DNA from: Acanthacorydalis orientalis
Lineage: Eukaryota; Arthropoda; Insecta; Megaloptera; Corydalidae
Length of the DNA: 64,000 nucleotides
Assembly (NCBI GenBank): GCA_034766995.1
Contig: CM068313.1
Coordinates: forward strand, 60,539,877-60,603,876
Direction: 5' to 3'
A model generated the notes under the pieces. That model was not told the origin of the DNA. It did not search any database and saw only the letters and a program-made list of their open reading frames with translations. Position numbers and translations under genes: made by a program. Shown here in pieces: positions 44,006 to 55,691 of this stretch (position 1 is its first letter; each line of letters opens with the position of its first letter).

Positions 44006-45275
44006 CAGGGTGCGACAAAAAAAACCTCCTGAATTTCGTTCAGGCGTGGTTGCGTTCAGTGAGGTCTTACAATAGCATGTACCTTACCGTTTTCAGTTGC
44101 CGTCATGGCTTGGATGGATATGTACCGTGCGTTCGTTATTGAATCATTTATCCGAAACAAGAGAATCTGTGATCGCCACGCAGACAGCTTTTCGACTCCA
44201 CTTTGCGCTCGGTCGAAATACTGCTTTTATGGACCGAAAAACCATATTACTATGGGTTGCAAATTTCAGGGCCACAGGTTAGACGTTAAATCGAAAACCA
44301 CCCGGAAAACACGGAGCGTTCGGACGCCAGAAAATGTCAACGCTGTAAGATAGTCCATTGTGCAATCTTCCAAACGTTTACCCTGAAAACATGCTTCTAC
44401 TTCGGGGTTGTCTGATCGAACTGTCAGGAAAATTTTACACAGAGATCTTAAGTTTTATCCGTATAAAATGATGGTTGTTTAGAAACATAACTAAGAGAAC
44501 TGAATGACACGTTGTGAGGATATCCTTCTAAATGCTCCTGTAAACGTTGTCCTGCTTACAAGTGATGAAGCATATTTTCATTTGTATGGCTGCGTTAACA
44601 AGCAGAATTTTCGTTACTAAACTGAAAACAATCCTCATCATTAAAGGTCTCTACACAGCCAATATGTTACTGTTTGATGTGTTGTAAATTTTTGTGTTTA
44701 TAGCCATTACTTTTTTGAGAAGGAATGCCAAACGGTCACAGTAACTTCTAATCGGTATGTGGAGATGCTACTGAAATTTTTGGAATAGAAACTCACCAGA
44801 CTTGGAAAACCGGATGTGTCAAAGATAGGACCACCGCTCACACGGTGAGCAGATCAATGGAACTTTTGAGAGAAGTTTTCAAGGCGTTTGATCTCGTTAC
44901 GCGGTGACGTTGGGTGGCCTGCACGTTCACATGATCTCGCCTCTTGTGATTTTTTTCTTTGGGGCCATTTGAATGCTGAGGTCTATGAAGATCGACCAAC
45001 GAACATTAATGAACTGAAGGTTGCTATATACCAAGAATGAGCATTAATAACCCTCCGGAAATGACCCATTGAGTGATGCGAAACTTCAGAAATCGATTAC
45101 AAATGTGTATCGAGAATGAATGCCATCATCCGGATGATATCATATTCAAAACCAATCAAAAAAAAAACTGTATTCAATGCACTTTTAGATTGTGCAATAA
45201 TATTTTGAATAGTATTTATCTTGCCTTTTTTGTAGAGCTTCAACATCAACTTCAACAGTTTTTTGCCGCACCCTG
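44006..45275 (+). mobile_element. DUF4817-type mariner, full length (copy 2)
   Basis: The left tip CAGGGTGCGACAAAAAAAAC and the right tip (inverted) CAGGGTGCGGCAAAAAACTG are flanked by TA (44004-44005, 45276-45277). 1270 bp. It belongs to a lineage distinct from the copy at 25255. Confidence 0.9.
44105..45160 (+). pseudogene. DUF4817-type transposase, frameshifted
   Basis: Starts MAWMDMYRAFVIESFIRNK at 44105. After a frameshift the second frame gives SVIATQTAFRLHFALGRN and RKTILLWVANFRATG, together the DUF4817 helix-turn-helix. RTPENVNAVR follows. Later come LTSDEAYFHLYGCVNKQNF (first Asp), RTTAHTVSRSMELLREVF (second Asp region), GDVGWPARSHDLASCDFFLW (third Asp) and MRNFRNRLQMCIENECHHPD with DIIFKTN at the C-terminus. 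At least five frameshifts or stops. The order is complete, so this is an old but undeleted copy. Confidence 0.85.
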
Positions 45276-45277
45276 TA

Positions 45278-45913
45278 TAAGCGGTTGCGAATGGTGCCGC
45301 TGAACGATAATTACATAAGAAATAATAGAAACTGATACCAAATGAGGATAGGATAGAATGTTTCCATTTATACTGTACTTTAAAGCTTCACTTGTTCATG
45401 ACAATAAATGATATTACTCGATGCATTCTAACGATATCAAAAATATTCCGTCTTTTCTAAGAGTCATCGATTTATAAACTTTCAGTATGAATCACATATT
45501 TTAGTACTCTCTACTCTTTACAAAGGATAGTTGATTATATACATGAAATTTGCGGCGATATCATTAGTTTTATTCTGATTAGTAAAGTTTCAAATATGCG
45601 GTGTAATTGAAAATGAACCGATTAAAGGGTAACGATGAAATAAAACTGTGATTAAACACCATTGGAAATTCCAATATAAAAATAGTTTAATGTGCAATTC
45701 GTTTTGAAATAAATCTATAATTCTGTAAATTTTATTACAGACGGTTATAATATGACTCATATAAAAATTTTCACCCCGCCGTTTACTAAAGTAAGAACAA
45801 TGCAAGATTTAAAATAACAGCAACAGCAAAACAATAAAAATATGAGCTTTCAATTTTTATATGTAAAAATAGCTAACAAAACCGTCTAGTCCACTCATAT
45901 TCAATACTATGTT

Positions 45914-45916
<3 letters not shown>
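45278..45916. other. Unassigned AT-rich DNA
   Basis: No recognised feature. The minus-strand frame 45590-45805 has no domain signature. Confidence 0.4.
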
Positions 45917-46000
<84 letters not shown>

Positions 46001-46001
46001 T

Positions 46002-46030
<29 letters not shown>
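45917..46030. repeat. (CA)n/(TA)n microsatellite
   Basis: CA tract followed by two TA tracts with ATATATTATATA interruptions. Confidence 0.9.
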
Positions 46031-46034
<4 letters not shown>

Positions 46035-46509
46035 GTGTATTCGTTAGTTAATGTAGGTAGGTGAATCTGTAATACTGGCGCACACGCGTTTCGCTCGAGT
46101 ACAATAACACTAAATCAAAAAGAAGTTCAAACAGAACCGCTGAAATAACCGATTAATTCAAACAAACAACGTGTCTTATTAACGAGTTCGTCTTCGACGT
46201 CGTCATACGATATTAATTTCATATAAAAAGAGATCGATGTTTATGCGATGAAATTTGACATCAGTCGAGAAATTATGATGGAGTTAGCATATATTTATTG
46301 ATGTTCCGTTTATAAAACGAATATATATACATAATTCTCGATCAAAATGAAGAGATACTCGTCAATACGCAAGTGGGATCAGCACGCCTAGTCATTAACC
46401 TAAACTTTTGTTCGAAAATGCAATGGCCCTCATTCTTTGGAGGCCTATTTGTCCCCCTCTCTAGCAGTAGCCGGGTCCAAGCCAAGTTAATAAAGGGTGA
46501 TAAGAATCA
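46031..46509. other. Non-repetitive island without recognised gene
   Basis: 46060-46300 is relatively GC-rich with several CG dinucleotides and no transposon motif. The frame that starts at 46373 becomes RTE-like only after about 46500. Confidence 0.35.
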
Positions 46510-46760
46510 CAGGAGTCCAGACTATGACAAGGTATTCGAATCTATTACCAGATCATCGGTCATATCTGCATTGAAGAATCACGGGGCATATAGGACACAT
46601 ACATCGAGATGATAGATAACATCTACAAAAATGCAACTTTGAAGCTGAAACCTGTAGCTTTCACCTTCAAAGTTAGGAAACTCCAGATTTGCATAAAATT
46701 TGCACCACATAACTTCAAAACTGCATGAAAATTAACCCGATTCTATATATATATATTTTG

Positions 46761-46833
<73 letters not shown>

Positions 46834-47042
46834 TTTCGACACTATTATGACATCATGGGTCATATCTGCATTGAAGAACCAGGGGGCATATAGGACACAT
46901 ACATCGAGATGATAGATAATATCTACAAAAATTCAACTTTGAAGGTGAAACCAGTAGTTTTTACATTCAAAGTTGGGTAACCAGAATTTGCATGATATAG
47001 GCAGCGAATAAATTCAAAACCGCATGAATACTGACCCGATTA

Positions 47043-47110
<68 letters not shown>

Positions 47111-47530
47111 GTATATAAATATGCATTTCGATTTTATTGTGACATCATTGTTCATATCTGCATTGAAGAACTAGACCATAAATGACACATACAGTGTTGA
47201 TAGATAACATCTACAAGAATGCAATTTTGAAGGTGAAAGCTAGAGGAAAGAATAAAAAAGATAAAAATAGAGAAAGTTATAAGAGAAGGAGATGCAATTT
47301 CGTTGAAATTATTTACTGTAGTCTTAGAAAAAGTATTCAAATTGCTTGAATGGGAGGACAAAGGAATCGAAATAATAGGTGAAAGATTAAGTCATCTCCG
47401 GTTTGTTAATGATATCGTTATCTTCGTAAGTACTCCGGAAGAGCTACAAACCAGTCAAAAAAATGGCCTAAACATGAACAAAGTTAAAACAAGTATTGTT
47501 CAATGCGATTTTCCACCCGAAGAAAACTGA
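46510..47530 (+). pseudogene. RTE-like non-LTR reverse transcriptase fragment
   Basis: DYDKVFESITRSSVISALKN (46516-46575) is the 'DYxKAFDSI' block of RTE-type reverse transcriptases, where the first catalytic Asp has become Glu. TYIEMIDNIYKNATLK follows one frame over. After an internal triplication with TA arrays, the sequence resumes with REGDAISLKLFTVVLEKVFK, WEDKGIEIIGERLSHLRFVN, DIVIFVSTPEELQ and NMNKVKTSIVQ (47255-47510). The catalytic FADD box reads FVND. The endonuclease domain and the 3' end are missing. Confidence 0.8.
46545..47240 (+). repeat. Triplicated RTE segment with (TA)n arrays
   Basis: Three head-to-tail copies start near 46556, 46857 and 47150 with CATATCTGCATTGAAGAA and GGACACATACATCGAGATG. 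Each period of about 300 bp contains some 190 bp of reverse-transcriptase-derived sequence, a (TA)n array (46745-46831; 47046-47115) and ATGCATTTCGA. The third copy is joined to the downstream RTE sequence. Confidence 0.8.
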
Positions 47531-47534
47531 AATA

Positions 47535-48552
47535 AGACATACTGAAGATAAAACCTTTGTTGTATTACCACTCTAAAAACCCTCGAGTCTTGAAATGACA
47601 GAATGTTAACGGACATACACTTGGAGTTATGTGGAAAGATAACAGTAGAGCTCGGGTAACTAGGAAATTTTTCACTGAATGGATTACAGAGATCTTTGCT
47701 CCCACCATGACACGGTATTTACAACAGAAGGGTCTATCTGAAAAAGTTCTTCTTGTAATAGAAAATGCTCCAGTACATCCGTCACAGTTGGAAAAGAACG
47801 AAGAGTTTAACGTTATCAAAATTAAGTTACTATCTCCTAATATTACATTGCTCTTATAGGCGATGGATCAATATGTTATTGCCAATTTCAAACAACTCTT
47901 TATCAAAGTTCTTTTTCAAAAAATGTTTTGAAATTACTACCGACACAGAATTAACTCTCAAGGATTTTTGGAAAAACCATTTCAATATTTCTCATTGTTT
48001 GCGACTTATTGATCAAGCATGGGAAAGCGTTTCTGTATGATTATTAAAATCAGCCTGGAAAAAGCTATAGCACGACTGTGTCCAAGAAACTGACTTAGAA
48101 AGACTTGAAAGCGAAACTGACATTACTATAGATACGATTTTTTCCTTGGCCAATGCTACGCACTTAGAAGTTATGAAAGCAGACATCGATGAGTTAGAAG
48201 AACAACACAAGGTCGATTTGACTACTGAAGAGCTATAGGAGTTAAGAAGAGAGCAAGAAAAAGAAAATGATGAGGAAGAAAATCAAATGTTTTCAGAGGT
48301 CGAATAAGATAGCAACAAAAAGAAGTCATTAAAATAAATGATGTAAAAAAAATCTTGCAACACTGGAGCGAATTAAGAGATATGGTTAACAAGTGACATC
48401 CAAACCAAAACGTCGTCTGTAGAGCCACCAATATTTTTAATGACAATGTCATTAATCACTTTAAGAGAGTGTTGACAAAGCGACAGACTCAATCAACGCT
48501 GGATAGCCTCCTCAAACCTTTTTCACCGAAAAGCCAAACGGAATCATCGTAG
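47535..48552 (+). pseudogene. Tigger/pogo-like transposase, C-terminal two thirds
   Basis: Begins LLYYHSKNPRVLK and continues in frame from 47629 with MWKDNSRARVTRKFFTEWI, FAPTMTRYLQQKGL and KVLLVIENAPVHPSQL, where the second catalytic Asp (LLxxDNAPxHP) is Glu. Then LLSPNITLLL, AMDQYVIANFKQLF and DFWKNHFNISHCLRLIDQAW. The C-terminus reads ATNIFNDNVINHFKRVLTKR, QTQSTLDSLLKPF and a TAG at 48550. The QSTLDSLL stretch loosely resembles a PCNA-interacting peptide, a feature known from pogo. The N-terminal CENP-B-type DNA-binding domain is missing and several stops interrupt the middle. Confidence 0.85.
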
Positions 48553-48775
48553 GCAGCACTTTTATAGAAAATGTTTTTTTTTTTAAACTATGTAAAACCA
48601 AAAATCTCATAAATAAAAATAATTATATTTTGGATACCAAACGCATTTTTTAAAAAATTCTAAATCTGAGAACGGATTAATTGATTTACCTTAAGATATA
48701 ACGGAAAAATGGGTTTCGAGATACAAACTTTGGACTGGAACGAACTAAGCTCTAACTCATAAACTACAGGCACCA

Positions 48776-48777
<2 letters not shown>

Positions 48778-48855
<78 letters not shown>

Positions 48856-48890
48856 GTGTGAGTAAGTGAGTGTGTGTGATATATGATTGT
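48778..48890. repeat. (TA)n/(TG)n microsatellite
   Basis: TA tract followed by TG and GAGTGTG runs. Confidence 0.9.
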
Positions 48891-50055
48891 TTATGTGTAT
48901 CGGCAAATACCATTCGAATGTATATTTCCGAAGAGATTTATTTCAATGTAAATAAACATAATGCTCGATTGTCAGTACAGAAATTACCGCCGAATAGTTT
49001 GATTTGTTTGGAATTACGCGGCGCCTAAAATATTATGTTTTCTGTAGACACAGACACCGTTCCGTTCGGCTGGTGCTATTTAAAGAAACGTGTAATGTTT
49101 TGTTGAATTTCGTCTGATTAATACGACTCTTTCTTTTCGTCGATTTCATTTTATTTTGATTTGTGAACGATCCGTCTGGAATGAAGGAATGTTATTTCTA
49201 ACATCCTGTTTTTAAGTAGATCAAATACACATTTCTTCCTTAATACAAACAGATACAATTATTCTGAATATTTTCGATTGTCGACGAGTGGTCAATGCTT
49301 CACGGAGTTTAAAATTAAAAAGTATTTCTTTCCTTAGTATTGCAACAGATGTAGTAGACACGTTTTTTATATATAAAATTATTTTAATGTTTATAAACAT
49401 ATCTCTTTGGTTTTATTTTCAGAAGAATGAACAAAGAATAGTTTTTTTTTAAAAAAAATACGATTGATTTACTTTTTATCCGCGTACAAATCACGAGCAT
49501 AAAAATATTGCTGCAATCTATCAGGCTCAACCATCACATTAGGAACAAACTTTAGTGAATTAATAGACATATTCATATTCAATTATAAGTTGTATTATAC
49601 TTTATATATATATATATATATACTGTTTTTTTTTAAAAAAAAAATGTTATTTATTAAATTTTATTGTAAATATTATTCAACTGAAATTTTGTCTTCAATC
49701 TACGTTTGTGTATTATTAACAAGGCCAATAACAATTATTAAAATTAAACCATTTATTCAAAACAGTAATTTAAGAATTCTAGAAAACATTTTCCACTACC
49801 CTTTTTTATTATCATTTTCAAAACTACGAATATTTCTTACAAATTCACGTGTAATATTTTAATATCGCGAAGGAGACGCAATAGTTGTGCCAGTTTTTAA
49901 AGGGGTCGATAAAAAAATATTTCTTGTAAAGGGTAAATGTAGTAAAAAGTTTGACAATCCTTGGTTTAAATACTTGTAGTGCTTTTTAAAGAGCGTTTAT
50001 TTTAGTTTGGGCGAATATAGTTTTTTGGAAAAAAATTTATATGTATTTATCTATC
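48891..50055. other. Unassigned; partly complex sequence
   Basis: 48900-49180 has higher complexity (for example CGCCGAATAG and GGCGCCTAAAATATT) and no transposon signature. It may be unique intergenic DNA. 49200-50055 is AT-rich with a short TA tract at 49601-49620 and short frames without domains. Confidence 0.4.
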
Positions 50056-50300
<245 letters not shown>

Positions 50301-50589
50301 CCATTACGATGAATGAGTATGTGAAGGAACTTTTGTACTGCTTCAATATATATATATTGTCCAATTAAGATTAGGTATTTTACCAATCTAGTTCCGTTTA
50401 TATATGTTTTTATCTCTCTATGAGAGTAATATGGTTTTTAATGGACCTTTTTTATAACGTTTAGTAGTTATACAATTTGTGTTCGAATTAAGGGGAGATT
50501 CGGACTGTCATCGTGTGATCAGTGATCAGAATTTAAGGCCTAGGATGTTTATACATAGTCGAACCAATATCAAATGGTTTTAAAAACAT
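50301..50589. other. Unassigned sequence
   Basis: No clear signature before the Tc1-like coding begins. Confidence 0.4.
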
Positions 50590-51180
50590 ATCTGCTTCCG
50601 TCAATGAAAGAATGGTTTAAGGGAGATGAAAACTACACGCACGCCTGAGCACCGTGCCATAAAGCCAAGGTTATAGGTAAGTTTTTAGATGAAAATAATT
50701 CTGTAGTTCTAGATTGACCAGGAAATTCACCAGAAATGAACCCAATCGAGTCAAAATCAATAATAATTTTATTGTGGTAATTTGTTGTGCAATGCCGCAA
50801 TTCTGTCCGTTGGACGGAAAATTTAGGGTTTGGTCCGGGGTCTTAGCTCATGGCTTTTAAGCCTGTTTTGAAAGGAGGACTTTTTTCTTCAGGAAATTGG
50901 TATGGGATGTGGTTTAAAGTTTGGGGACCGGAAAATTTTCAAAAAACCGGAGGAAATGAACCCCATCGAAAACGTTTGGTAGTTTATGAAGATTGAATTT
51001 AGTAAAAGTGCTCCTATCACAAAAAGATCTCACTTAGACTTAAATAGACTATTAAACTATGGCACAGTAGCCCATTCATTATAACGAAAGTAGAAAACTG
51101 TATAAGGAGCACGCCTTATTGTATAAACGATCTACTGACTGCTAAGGGTGGACATACAAAATACTGATTTTCGATTATAA
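50590..51180 (+). pseudogene. Tc1-like transposase, C-terminal half (copy 1)
   Basis: Frames give KTYLLPSMKEWFKGDENYT, then APCHKAKVIGKFLDENN (second catalytic region, whose Asp is lost) and GNSPEMNPIES (third catalytic position). A 200 bp or so insertion-like segment separates this from a second EEMNPIENVW and FMKIEFSKSAP (50953 on). The C-terminus LLTAKGGHTKY ends at about 51165. The 3' flank (51165-51340) is shared with the copy at 55340. Confidence 0.7.
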
Positions 51181-51464
51181 TGTTTATTTTGTTATAATAA
51201 ATGTTATAATATGCAAAATACTTATTTTTTATTTCATAATGCAAAAAAGTATGCAAATATTAAAAAAATCTTGGCAAAAATTACATTTACATCGAATTAT
51301 CATTTCCAGATCGAACAAATTATTGATATATATATATATATTTTGTGTGCCCACAACTTTCTAAACTCCAGCATATTGGTCAAGCTCTCTCTAAATGCAA
51401 ACTCCTCACTTTCTAAAATTCCTCAAGAGGGCATTAAAGCCACACAGGACCTCGGGTAAGTTAG

Positions 51465-52110
51465 TTGTTTCAAAACCGGGCGCTGCACCCCATCACCGAC
51501 GCCAACTACCTGGTGAAAAACACCACTCTGTATTGGGACCTTCAGCTCCCTACAATCGACGAGTTTATCAGCGGACAGACCCGTCAGTTGTACGGTCGAA
51601 CGGAGGCCAGCGATAACCCCTCTAGTCCCCGGACTAGGAGAAAACGACCTCGTCGCGAACACTGTCCCTTCAAGCGGCCTAACCTACTGAAAGCGTAGTG
51701 CGTGGTGACGGGCGGTCCGAGAAAAGGCGTACCTATCACAACACCAGAGCCAGTAATAGGTCTGCCTTCATTGGCCGACCTGGTGCTCCGATGAATCTCC
51801 ATCAGGAGGCGACTCTCACGGAAGTATAGGAAAATTACTTACACTTATTTTATTGCTCATAACTTAGCGAAGAGTATTCCTTACCATGCGACAATCCAGG
51901 GATATGAGCATCGCGAGCCGTGAACGTATACGGTCGGTTCTTATGGTTAGCAAGGGCCCTTCTGGCCCGTGCCACAGCGTAGTAGGGTAAATTAGTACAC
52001 ATTCGACATAGTGAACTTTAGTACGCTACTACTTAATATCGACGACGTTAGATCATTGTTAAAGTACTCCTTCTGTATTTGATTGTTCAATAAATCTATT
52101 TGTTAATAAC
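51465..52110 (+). pseudogene. Jockey-like LINE, last codons and 3' UTR
   Basis: A markedly GC-richer block. The open frame, ALHPITDANYLVKNTTLYWD, LQLPTIDEFISGQTRQLYG, ending at the TAG 51696-51698, matches the C-terminal tail of Jockey-type reverse transcriptase proteins (xxYVxNxTLHRDLxIPTVxEFIxxxAxRxY). About 400 bp of 3' UTR follow, with AATAAA at 52089-52094, after which composition returns to AT-rich. No poly-A tail is obvious. The 5' part is missing, as usual for LINE copies. Confidence 0.7.
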
Positions 52111-52300
52111 AATTTGACGTCCTGAATCGAATATTGATCCACAACATCAAATTCTTCAAGATATCTTATTAAACAACAGTAGAATAACTGAACATTAATT
52201 ATGGAAATAATAGTTACAGAAGTTCTATCGAAAAACTTGCCCTGGTGTCAGAAGAAAAACCTCTCAATCCCTGTTGGTATTAATAAAATGGTACCCGACA

Positions 52301-52303
<3 letters not shown>
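52111..52303. other. Unassigned sequence
   Basis: The 85-codon frame at 52201-52458 runs into the following TA array and is not supported as a gene. Confidence 0.4.
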
Positions 52304-52383
<80 letters not shown>

Positions 52384-52435
52384 GTATATATATATATATA
52401 TAGATATAATTATACATATATATTTATCTATATAA
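52304..52435. repeat. (TA)n microsatellite
   Basis: TA tracts with TAAATG interruptions. Confidence 0.9.
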
Positions 52436-52974
52436 ATGTTTATAAGTTTCTAAACTAACAAATTGCTATAACGTCCCTGATTTTTACACAAATACACCTT
52501 TCACTTACATTGCAATGCTGTACACACATGCATACAGATTCATACGCAAACACACACATACATATTTCACATATGTGTATGAATATTAAATTGCAGAGCG
52601 CATTGTCTTCCTTTATGCATCAAAGTCGTAAAATATCCGTAAGCGCGTGTTTGTTTACTGAATACATTATGTCTGATTGGTAATTAATCAAATATACTTA
52701 TTATTCTGCGTAAATACTATACATATACACACACACATGCACTGATCTAATATATGAAGTGAAAAATTATTCTCGTCTGATAATATCAACAGTTTAATGT
52801 TTGTGAATAGTCAAGCCGACCGTACCATTTGCTAGGAGTGACTGAATTTATGGTTTTCATATTTAAATATTCGATCTGCTACCATATTATTCATTTTTAT
52901 GAGATATTTTATGGTATTTGGTGCGTATTACAAGTAATATTATTTATCATCAAAAAAATTTTTTTGGATTTATA

Positions 52975-53019
<45 letters not shown>

Positions 53020-53258
53020 TGGGTCATTTAATACTCGATTTTAACCTCTGCTTTTGAATAAATAAAAAACTTATTAATTGTGATCCTCTTTATTTTTTTG
53101 TGTGGAATTCGAATCTCTCGATCGATTTTTTTGCGACGTCACCTTGACGTTGACGTCAAACTTTTTATATCAAATGGGAATTCCTATTTTTGATTTTATA
53201 TTAATAAACTACAGTTTTTTTCATGAAAAATGAGACCAAGAACATTAAAATCGATTAA
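52436..53258. other. Unassigned sequence with a (TA)n tract
   Basis: 52470-52970 shows no element signature. A TA tract lies at about 52978-53015. 53020-53254 (including a GACGTCACCTTGACGTTGACG block at 53134-53155) precedes the TTAA at 53255-53258 and is host or unknown repeat sequence. Confidence 0.4.
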
Positions 53259-53584
53259 CATTATTTCTCCCACGATTTTGTGTATACCTATTTCGAACAA
53301 AAGGTGTCTCTTGACACCTATGCGTTTGACTGCAAATAACTGTAGAAATAATTATTAATATTTTCTTTTTAATTTTTTTCATTTTTATCAGAAAAATAAT
53401 TAAACATTGTAATATTATTAACTTAACAAACTTTCATTCTTAATATATAAAAGTTCAATCTTCATAGTAAAAAATAATAATCATGAAAATAATGTTGTAA
53501 TAAAATTATGTGTCCTTATTCAATACCACTGTTTTTACAGACGAATGGTTACTTTACTAAAAAAAAATAATTGATTCAGTAGCT

Positions 53585-54680
53585 TTAAGTAAATGGTCCA
53601 GTATGGTAAATGGTATGGTAGTATGGTATGGTGGTATGGTTGTATAGTAAATGGTTCAGTAGCTTCAAAACGACGGGCTCACTCAATGAAACCGATGTCG
53701 GTCTCGTTTCGTTTTTTCCCAAGTATGGAAATCCATTTACAACATATTTACTTTTTACATCAGTTGCCAATCAAAATTTTATACCAAGTATATCTGCCTC
53801 ATTCGGCATGTATTGGATGAACTTACATCTAACTTTGGTTAGGAAGAGCTGTTCATCAACTGTAATATTTGCGGCTGGTTTATAACAGTTTTGACTCTTT
53901 TCAATGAATATGTATCATATTCTTGATACCAAAGATAATTTATCCTGTCCCAAACGTTGGCTTCAGCCTTTTTTTTATCAAACCGCAAAAACTTAGTATT
54001 TCCATGAAGCAATTCGGCTCATGGTATTTGAAAAAAATTATGGTTCCCATTTTTTATACCATAAAAACGATGCGTTAACATTTTTTTTTTGCTCATATGC
54101 ACTGACTATATATAAAAGACCTATAAATGCCTCTAATTTATCTCAAGGTAAACTCCATTCTTTTTCCAAAACTCTTCGTGCTCCCAATTCCGTACTTTTA
54201 TAATGTATTCCATAATACGATTGTTAAATAGTAAATAAAATGCGATGCATACCTTACTCATCATAATATTTCGTTTGACGTGTCCAGTTGGACCAGATAA
54301 ATCTTCGAAAATATTATGAAAGGGTGGTCTTTCATGAGAGGAACTTGTTTCGATTTTTTTCCAAACGGTTCAATCAATAGCAATTTCAATACTTTACCGT
54401 TCATTGCTTTCTTCACTATCGTCTGCAGAATCTGCCGGCAACCTCATTCTTTTTTGTCTTTTTCTTACATTCAAAATAACCTCCTCCACTTCTCTTCCTC
54501 TTCATCTACAGTGCTTGACGAGTAATATTCATAATAGCTATCGATTTCGTCATCACTTTCGAAAAAATCAACCAACTCATCTTCACTTTCATATTGTGAG
54601 CCTTCATCAATCTTAGAGCATTCTTCATTTATATTATTTATTTCTTGCAATACCTCCTTGATCTCAAAATTCTAGACATC
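53585..54680 (-). pseudogene. piggyBac transposase copy F, truncated C-terminus
   Basis: Minus strand. Acidic N-terminal region (CSKIDEGSQYESEDELVDFF and neighbouring frames, 54650-54500). Then LRKRQKRMRLPADSADDSEE, the SSHERPPFHNIFEDL and SGPTGHVKRN region (54345-54265), LGKEWSLP and EAFIGLLYI (54180-54110), and WDRINYLWYQEYDTYSLK. The last recognisable part is SKYVVNGFPYLGKNETRPTS (53750-53690). The protein then runs into a GGTAT-type microsatellite at 53590-53650. The C-terminal catalytic and cysteine-rich parts are absent. Stops occur throughout. Confidence 0.75.
53590..53650. repeat. TATGG-type simple repeat
   Basis: Irregular repetition of ATGGT/ATGGTAGT units within the piggyBac copy. 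Confidence 0.8.
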
Positions 54681-55339
54681 CTTAGAATTAGAAATAAATT
54701 AGAATAAATAAACTAAAAAATACAAATAGTTACCAGGATTATGAACACTTTTACACTTATATACCTGCAGCATCACTTTCAACAATTTGTTTTTCAAAAT
54801 TTTCACGACTGTATATTTGAATTGAAGTCACTGCGGAATAAATTCCAGAACTCGAAACCTTGCGTTACACAATTATTTTTAGAACTAATCACTGCAATGA
54901 TCTACAGTAAAATTCCACATTTCAAACGACAACCGAATATAAAAGTTATACCACCGATTTCCCTATTTTCTTTTACAACTAAAACAGGGATTCCCTAATT
55001 TAATTAGAATTGAAATGGTGCTGCAAAATGGTGTTGTAATTTATGTGTAAAATCAGATAATGTTATAAAATCTTTAAGGTGTCAAATGACTCTTCATGGT
55101 AGAAATATGTATACCATGTACGTATTTTTAGATCCAGAAGGAGCTGGAGGAAAATGATACCACTAAATTAATTTAACAATTATTATACGAAAATTAAAAA
55201 AATCATTTGTTGGAAAAATTTGTAGGAATAGTGTTATGTAGCAGCGGAGATAAGAATTTTTGAAAATTGGGAAATTCACAAATTTTAGGAAATAGAAGAG
55301 TGAAGAGCACGTTTTTTCACTTTCTAGCACGAATATCTC

Positions 55340-55640
55340 AAAAACATTTGATTTGAGAGCGAATTCACTAGATATGAACCCAATCGAGAACATTTTGGAA
55401 TTTATGAAGATTGAATTTAGTAAAACTGCTTCTACCACAGAGAGGTAACACATAGAGACTCATTAAATTATGGCACAGTAGTCCAATGATGAAAACTGTA
55501 TAAGAAATATATCTCGGCGTACAGAAGCACTACTGGCTGTTAAGATAGGCACACAGAATACTGATTTTCGATTATAAATGTTTATTTTGTTAAAATTAAC
55601 GTTGAAATATTCAAAACACTTGTTTTTTTTGTTTCATAAT
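55340..55640 (+). pseudogene. Tc1-like transposase C-terminus (copy 2)
   Basis: SLDMNPIENILEFMKIEFSK and TASTTER match the second part of the Tc1 copy at 50590, including the non-coding tail ATACTGATTTTCGATTATAA and about 100 bp beyond. The third catalytic residue is the Glu of NPIEN, typical of Tc1 (DDE). Upstream parts are missing. Confidence 0.65.
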
Positions 55641-55691
55641 ACTAAATTTATGCAAATATTAAAAAAACTGGTGTTTTTGCTCATGTATACA

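Larger units (their letters stand above)
53259..55109 (-). mobile_element. piggyBac element copy F
   Basis: The left end (3' of the gene) is TTAA (53255-53258) followed by CATTATTTCTCCCACGATTT, the same terminus as at 12660. The right end read inverted is CATATTTCTACCATGAAG, a partial inverted match. There the flank is TATA (55110-55113) where TTAA would be expected. The enclosed 1851 bp contain the transposase remnant and a leader nearly identical in order to that of copy E. Confidence 0.7.

Noticed and set aside
46373..46500. Possible host exon before the RTE fragment
   Set aside because: Continuous with the RTE-like frame and without splice-site or homology support.
51480..51840. Possible ribosomal RNA fragment because of high GC
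   Set aside because: The open frame matches the C-terminal tail of Jockey-like reverse transcriptases and no conserved rRNA stretch was recognised.
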